From positions 1 to 64,000 of the forward strand of contig VIIQ02000584.1 in assembly GCA_007449985.2 (NCBI GenBank): 64,000 nt of DNA, written 5' to 3'. Within the stretch, counting starts at the first letter, position 1, and every line of letters begins with the position of its first letter. This DNA comes from Desmodesmus armatus. Taxonomy: Eukaryota; Chlorophyta; Chlorophyceae; Sphaeropleales; Scenedesmaceae. The position numbers were made by a program, and so were the translations under genes. Shown piece by piece: positions 59,972 through 64,000 of the stretch. Below the pieces are notes generated by a model that saw only the letters and a program-made list of their open reading frames with translations, searched no databases and had not been told where the DNA came from.

Positions 59972-60478
59972 TTACTTTTGGTAATCTTCCTTGCTGGCGG
60001 CTTTGGCGGCTGCGGCGTCCGTTCGACGCTGGGGCGACTGTCGGTGGTTTCGGCAGCGGTCGCCACAATCTCTACACCACGCGATCCGTGATCCACAGGG
60101 AATGCTGACCAGCTGTGCTTGTGCTGGTTGCTTGTTGGCACTACTTTCCTGAGGCTGGCGCTTTCGTTTGCTCCCTGGCGGTGTGCCTGAACTGTGTGCA
60201 GTTATCACCTCAGGCGTATGTTCTGTTACTGCTGAGTAGGTTTCTGTGACATGAAGTGGACTAGGCCCCTCCACCTGTTGATTTGGTAGCCGACAAAGGT
60301 GCAGAGTAACGTTACTTGTTGGTGTGCGCAAGTGTGTTGTCTCCTCAGGATCTGCAGCACAGGCTTGTTTGCAGTCTGTCGTGTGTTTTGACAGTGAGGG
60401 GGTTGTAATTTCTTCCCCCAAACCTACCTCCAGGTGTTGGCTACCTAGAATTAGGGTCTGTAGTGTTTTGAAGTTCAT
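59972..60478 (-). CDS. Possible basic nuclear protein, 168 residues
   Basis: An ATG-initiated open frame without long homopolymer runs, starting at 60478. It has a KRKR cluster near residue 108 that could be a nuclear signal and a Cys-containing stretch (AWCRDCGDRCRNH). Acceptor- and donor-like sites within and upstream (an open stretch about 61010-60847 on the same strand) suggest it may be the end of a multi-exon gene. No family is recognised, and it could be a remnant of a mobile element. Confidence 0.3.
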   Translation of the reverse strand: MNFKTLQTLILGSQHLEVGLGEEITTPSLSKHTTDCKQACAADPEETTHLRTPTSNVTLHLCRLPNQQVEGPSPLHVTETYSAVTEHTPEVITAHSSGTPPGSKRKRQPQESSANKQPAQAQLVSIPCGSRIAWCRDCGDRCRNHRQSPQRRTDAAAAKAASKEDYQK

Positions 60479-62933
60479 AATGCAGTGCTGCAGGCAGCTC
60501 TCACATGCAAAAATCTATCAATGCTGAACAGCAGAAGTGTGTGAATGTTGCTAGCAGCAGCGCTGCTGCATCAGGTTGGTGCAGGTGGTCTGATGATCAT
60601 CAGGCAGCAAGTGTGCGGACAAGGATTGGTGGCCAACTTGCAGCGCGTGTATGTGTGTGCTTTGCATAATCAAGGCACCCAGCTTGGATGGCACTGGGCA
60701 TCATCTGTAAAGTAGTTGTGGAGGGGTTATCTGCCGTGCATGTCTGCGGCAGGAGAGGCAGCTGCTTGCACCACAGCTTTGAATGCCATTGGGAGATGGA
60801 CCATCCGGCCACACAGTCAAATATACACCTGCAGCTGAGCTGCCATTCACACCCGGAGTGCCCTGTGGAATCTCAGATTGTTGAAACCGCCAATCTCTTT
60901 CAGCAGCGCTGTTCTGTTCACTGTCTGCCGCCACCACCCCTGGTGTTTGGGATGTGGGGTCACTCAGTGTAAGTTGACGTGCTGAAGGCGGCCTTGCTGA
61001 CCCTGATTGCAGGCTGTTCTTTCCCTGATCCTCACGCAAACCGTGCATTTGGATTCTGTCACTGTTCCGCCAGCACAACACACGTGGCGGCATGGGCAGA
61101 CCGGAGTGTCAGTCAATACTGCACATTTATTGGCCACATTATGGAGTGTTTGTTGATTCGGTTGCAGGCCTGTACTGTAGGAACCCGACCTTTCAACCTG
61201 TCCTCTCAACCTGAGAAACTGAAGCGATAAAAACTCATGAACCCCCACTAACCGTGGCTGGTGCAATTACATATGTGTCACCTCAATTGGCTGATGCCGC
61301 GCATCCGCACTGTCAATACGTAATTGACACTTCCCCCTTTACCGTAAGGTTGGGTGGCAGGACAAGCAAGCTGCAACAATCGTTCCAATCGCAGTCATTG
61401 TGGTTACATCGTCACTAGAAACCGTGATAGCGTTATCTGCTGTTATCGCTCGTTATCAATAACAAGCTTTGGTGGATAACGATCATGATGCCATCACTTG
61501 AGACGGCGGCCACCAGAAAGAGCCTGCCGCTCCACCAGTGCCATGCTCAAGATGGCTTATTTACATTGCGTAATTTGCATAGATGCTGCTGAAGGGCCTG
61601 GCCATGGGAGCACAGACAATCGGTGCACCCCATGACCTCTGGACCATATGGCATTCACACAACATGCACGTTGGGCTTGACAACGCCACCGGCTCAGCCA
61701 AATGGCATAGCCACGGCAGCAGTGTGTGCAGACTGTTGACAATGATCAAACAAAAAAAAACAATCAAGAACGCGCATTGGGTTTGCAAGGGCCGGCCCCG
61801 ACTCAAGGCAACTTGGGGCTTTGAAAGAGGTGTGCCATGCCATGCGAACGCTATCGGTCAACAAATGTGACCCTAGATTACAAGCAACGCCAGGCGAGAA
61901 CCGCCGAGGGTTCAGGCCAACATCTTTCTCTCCGCACCATTCTGCCAATCAACAACCGTCAACTCATGTGTCTGGCTTCCGCAACCAGGCAGGCACACCT
62001 TGATATCAACCAACCGGCATCAACATTGGCCGTCGCTGCTGCCATACCCCATCTACACAGCTGGTGCGCCTTGAGCTGTAGCACATGACACCTCTTAGCT
62101 GTAGCATAGGACACCTCCGTTCCAAATACTATTGCTGCTGTTGCCACAAGGTCCAACCAAACCTGCAGGCTGCGCAGCCACCAAGGCTCATTGACTAAAA
62201 AAAACATGCACACTGATCAAACTGCCTGTCCTCGTGACAACCCAACAGTGTTGGAACTAGCCATGCTGGTGACCTGGTTGCAATTGCTGTCTGACCACCC
62301 TGATGCACTCAAAACCTCAGCCCTGCTTGCAGTCCCCGCCCTTGCAGTCATCATAGGGGAAATCGACGCCGCACTGCAAGGCAGCCAAAGCCACAACAAG
62401 GAAGGGTTAGGGTTAAGGGTTTAGGCAGCAGTTGAAAACGAGAAAGGCAACAACAGCGCTTCTGCTGGCAGCAGAATGGCTTTGGTTTTCAAGTAGGTTC
62501 CCTTGCAATTGCGCAGAGCTGCCTAGCCTAGGCAGCAATGACAGGTCATCCTCATCAATGACCTGTCACTGATGAGGATGACCTGTCAGTGTTGTCTTTC
62601 ACTTTTCACTGGTTCACTGGGAAAATCAACTTGCAGCGGACGGGGGGCAAAACACCAGAAAGGGGGGATGACACCAAACAGGGGATAGCACCAAAGGGGG
62701 GGGGGGGTTCACCAAACGGAACACTATCCGCAGCTGATGTTGCTTCCCAATTGCTGTCTGCTCCATCTTTTCCCACACGCACAATCATGCCCACAGCCGT
62801 CACTCCTTTCCCCCAAACCCAATCCCAACCTGCACCCAACCTGCCCCTCCTAGCATACACACACATCTGCACAACACACGCTTGCAAGCTACCCCCCCCC
62901 CCTCCGTACAGACCCATGCCCACGCATGTTTTT
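60479..62933. other. Intergenic region, no confident gene
   Basis: Contents I can see: an open minus-strand stretch at about 61010-60847, an 18-base inverted repeat at 62540-62587, TTAGGG-like units at 62403-62424 and short poly-G/poly-C runs near 62698 and 62892. No protein family is recognisable. Confidence 0.35.
62540..62587. repeat. Inverted repeat with 18-base arms
   Basis: Arms 62540-62557 (gacaggtcatcctcatca) and 62570-62587 are perfect complements around a 12-base spacer that itself contains 'gacctgtc'. Purpose unknown. Confidence 0.85.
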
Positions 62934-63018
62934 TTCTGGTTTGTTCTGTCACCTCGGTGATATCAGTGAATGGCTGGCATGAGCTCTTGAGCTTCATAGC
63001 TACAGGTGTAACTTTGAT
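62934..63018 (+). repeat. Dispersed 85-bp repeat, second copy
   Basis: Same sequence as 31706-31789, ending in 'tttgatttgatttgatcc'. It directly follows the last recognised ETHE1 exon; reading through the donor at 63046 would add about 27 repeat-derived residues before a stop. Confidence 0.85.
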
Positions 63019-63046
63019 TTGATTTGATCCACAGCAGGCAACCCAC

Positions 63047-63671
63047 CTTGAGGTTTGCTGGCACTGCCTTGTCAATCATGTCAGGCTTTGGGAGGCCCAG
63101 GTTGTTCATCAACTCAATGAAGCCATCACGGTCCTTGATGTGCCTGTGCACACGTCCAGCACCAAAACACAGCAAGCAAAGCTGATGCAGCCACTGCAAG
63201 GTTGCAACATTCAATGTCCTATGCAACCCTTCACTCTGGTGACAAGCATGCACATCCCATATGGCGCTTGCCCTTGGTACACACACGTTCTGTCAACAAC
63301 ATATTGGCCCTCTGTAACCAGGAGAGGTGAACTGTCGCAAACACAAGAACACACAACAGGCGGATCCCTTCATGATCACCTATCATCAAACACGATTGCC
63401 TGCAGCAATTGCCCTGGCGACTTTGTATCAAAGTCACTTTGATTGTCCTCGTATGTCCATTCGTAGTGTGAATTTGCATGGATGCACACACGCAAACCCC
63501 AACATACCCACCTTGGTACCCGCCCAACCACGCACCTGGGGTTGTGTTGCTTTTCCTCCCCGATGCTGCTGGCAGTGCGTCCCTTGTAGTCATGTGCCGG
63601 GTACACCAGCGTGTCGTCAGGCAGCTTGAACAGCTGGTTGTGCACAGAGTCGTACAGCAAGCCAGCATCAC
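63047..63671 (-). CDS. ETHE1: ETHE1-type persulfide dioxygenase, 3' exons (partial)
   Basis: Two exons in phase: 63671-63536 (phase 1 in, phase 2 out) and 63143-63047. They encode [20 protein letters not shown], then [21 protein letters not shown] and [20 protein letters not shown], then VPANLK. This is the C-terminal half of the metallo-beta-lactamase-fold enzyme that oxidises glutathione persulfide, usually in mitochondria. The PAHDY segment carries metal-site residues; the HxHxDH loop lies in earlier exons beyond the right edge. In relatives the protein ends soon after VPANL with CG-containing residues; the terminal exon here was not found. Reading into the next intron would end at 62963 inside a dispersed repeat. 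Confidence 0.85.
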
Positions 63672-64000
63672 CTGGGAGTATGAGCAGGTCACATATGTTT
63701 TTTTCTCAGTGTGAGTACGCAAGGGCTATGGACGAAAAGTGCAGGGGGTGCAGCACTACGTGTGTGCCGGGGCAGAGGGCGACGGCGTATTGGGACCATT
63801 CTTTGCTCCTGTTCACCTCACCGCCGAACACCAAAAAAAGTCACGTTACAGAATGAGCCACAACTTTGCACATTTGCTGCACATGTGCCCACAAGACAAA
63901 TGCACACACAAACAATCGTCCCACACACTGGCGTCATGCACAACCACCAGCGCCCAACTGTCACCAAGTCAAATTCTAGCAACCGCCGACCAGTCACGCG
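63672..64000. other. ETHE1 intron sequence at the window edge
   Basis: This is upstream of the exon at 63671 on the minus strand. No ETHE1-like peptide is seen here, so the earlier exons must lie beyond 64000. Confidence 0.5.

Overview
The window is nuclear DNA of a green alga, most likely a chlorophyte of the Chlamydomonadales/volvocine type (Haematococcus-like is a guess). Reasons: intron-rich genes with GT-AG borders; very heavy CAG/CTG coding repeats giving Gln, Ala and Ser tracts; an octotricopeptide-repeat (OPR) protein; malectin/C-type-lectin proteins with Ser-Pro-rich linkers of algal cell-wall style; CATT-tailed short insertions; plant-type TTTAGGG motifs. Gene models below were built by hand from splice signals and reading phase.

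Layout. 1-6558: tandem array of about 1.32-kb units whose last unit carries two tailed insertions with target-site duplications. 7582-11084 (-): beta-helix, Cys-rich, multi-pass membrane protein. 12297-14336 (-): YqeY/GatB-like protein. 16479-22424 (+): SLX1 structure-specific endonuclease with a long low-complexity tail. 23434-33821 (-): secreted protein with three malectin domains and one C-type lectin domain in 14 exons; exon 13 is split by a chimeric LTR retroelement, intron 7 holds a decayed LINE end, and exon 3 lacks one base. 33.9-37.4 kb: repeats, no confident gene. 37412-42153 (-): OPR protein, probably organellar. 42677-50540 (+): NAR1, a cytosolic Fe-S assembly factor. 51525-59341 (+): large Ser/Ala/Gln-rich protein of unknown role. 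59972-60478 (-): possible small basic protein. 63047-63671 (-): 3' exons of an ETHE1-type persulfide dioxygenase whose 5' part lies beyond the right edge.

The genes are unrelated housekeeping or surface genes rather than a cluster. The most unusual feature is structural. In YqeY, SLX1, OPR and above all NAR1, introns contain partial copies of the neighbouring exon that start at an acceptor-like AG or end at a donor-like GT, often next to long poly-G or poly-C runs. NAR1 alone has about ten, one of them beyond its stop codon. The other notable points are a gypsy/TRIM composite insertion with one shared 5-bp target duplication inside a lectin exon, and malectin modules triplicated with identical intron phases.
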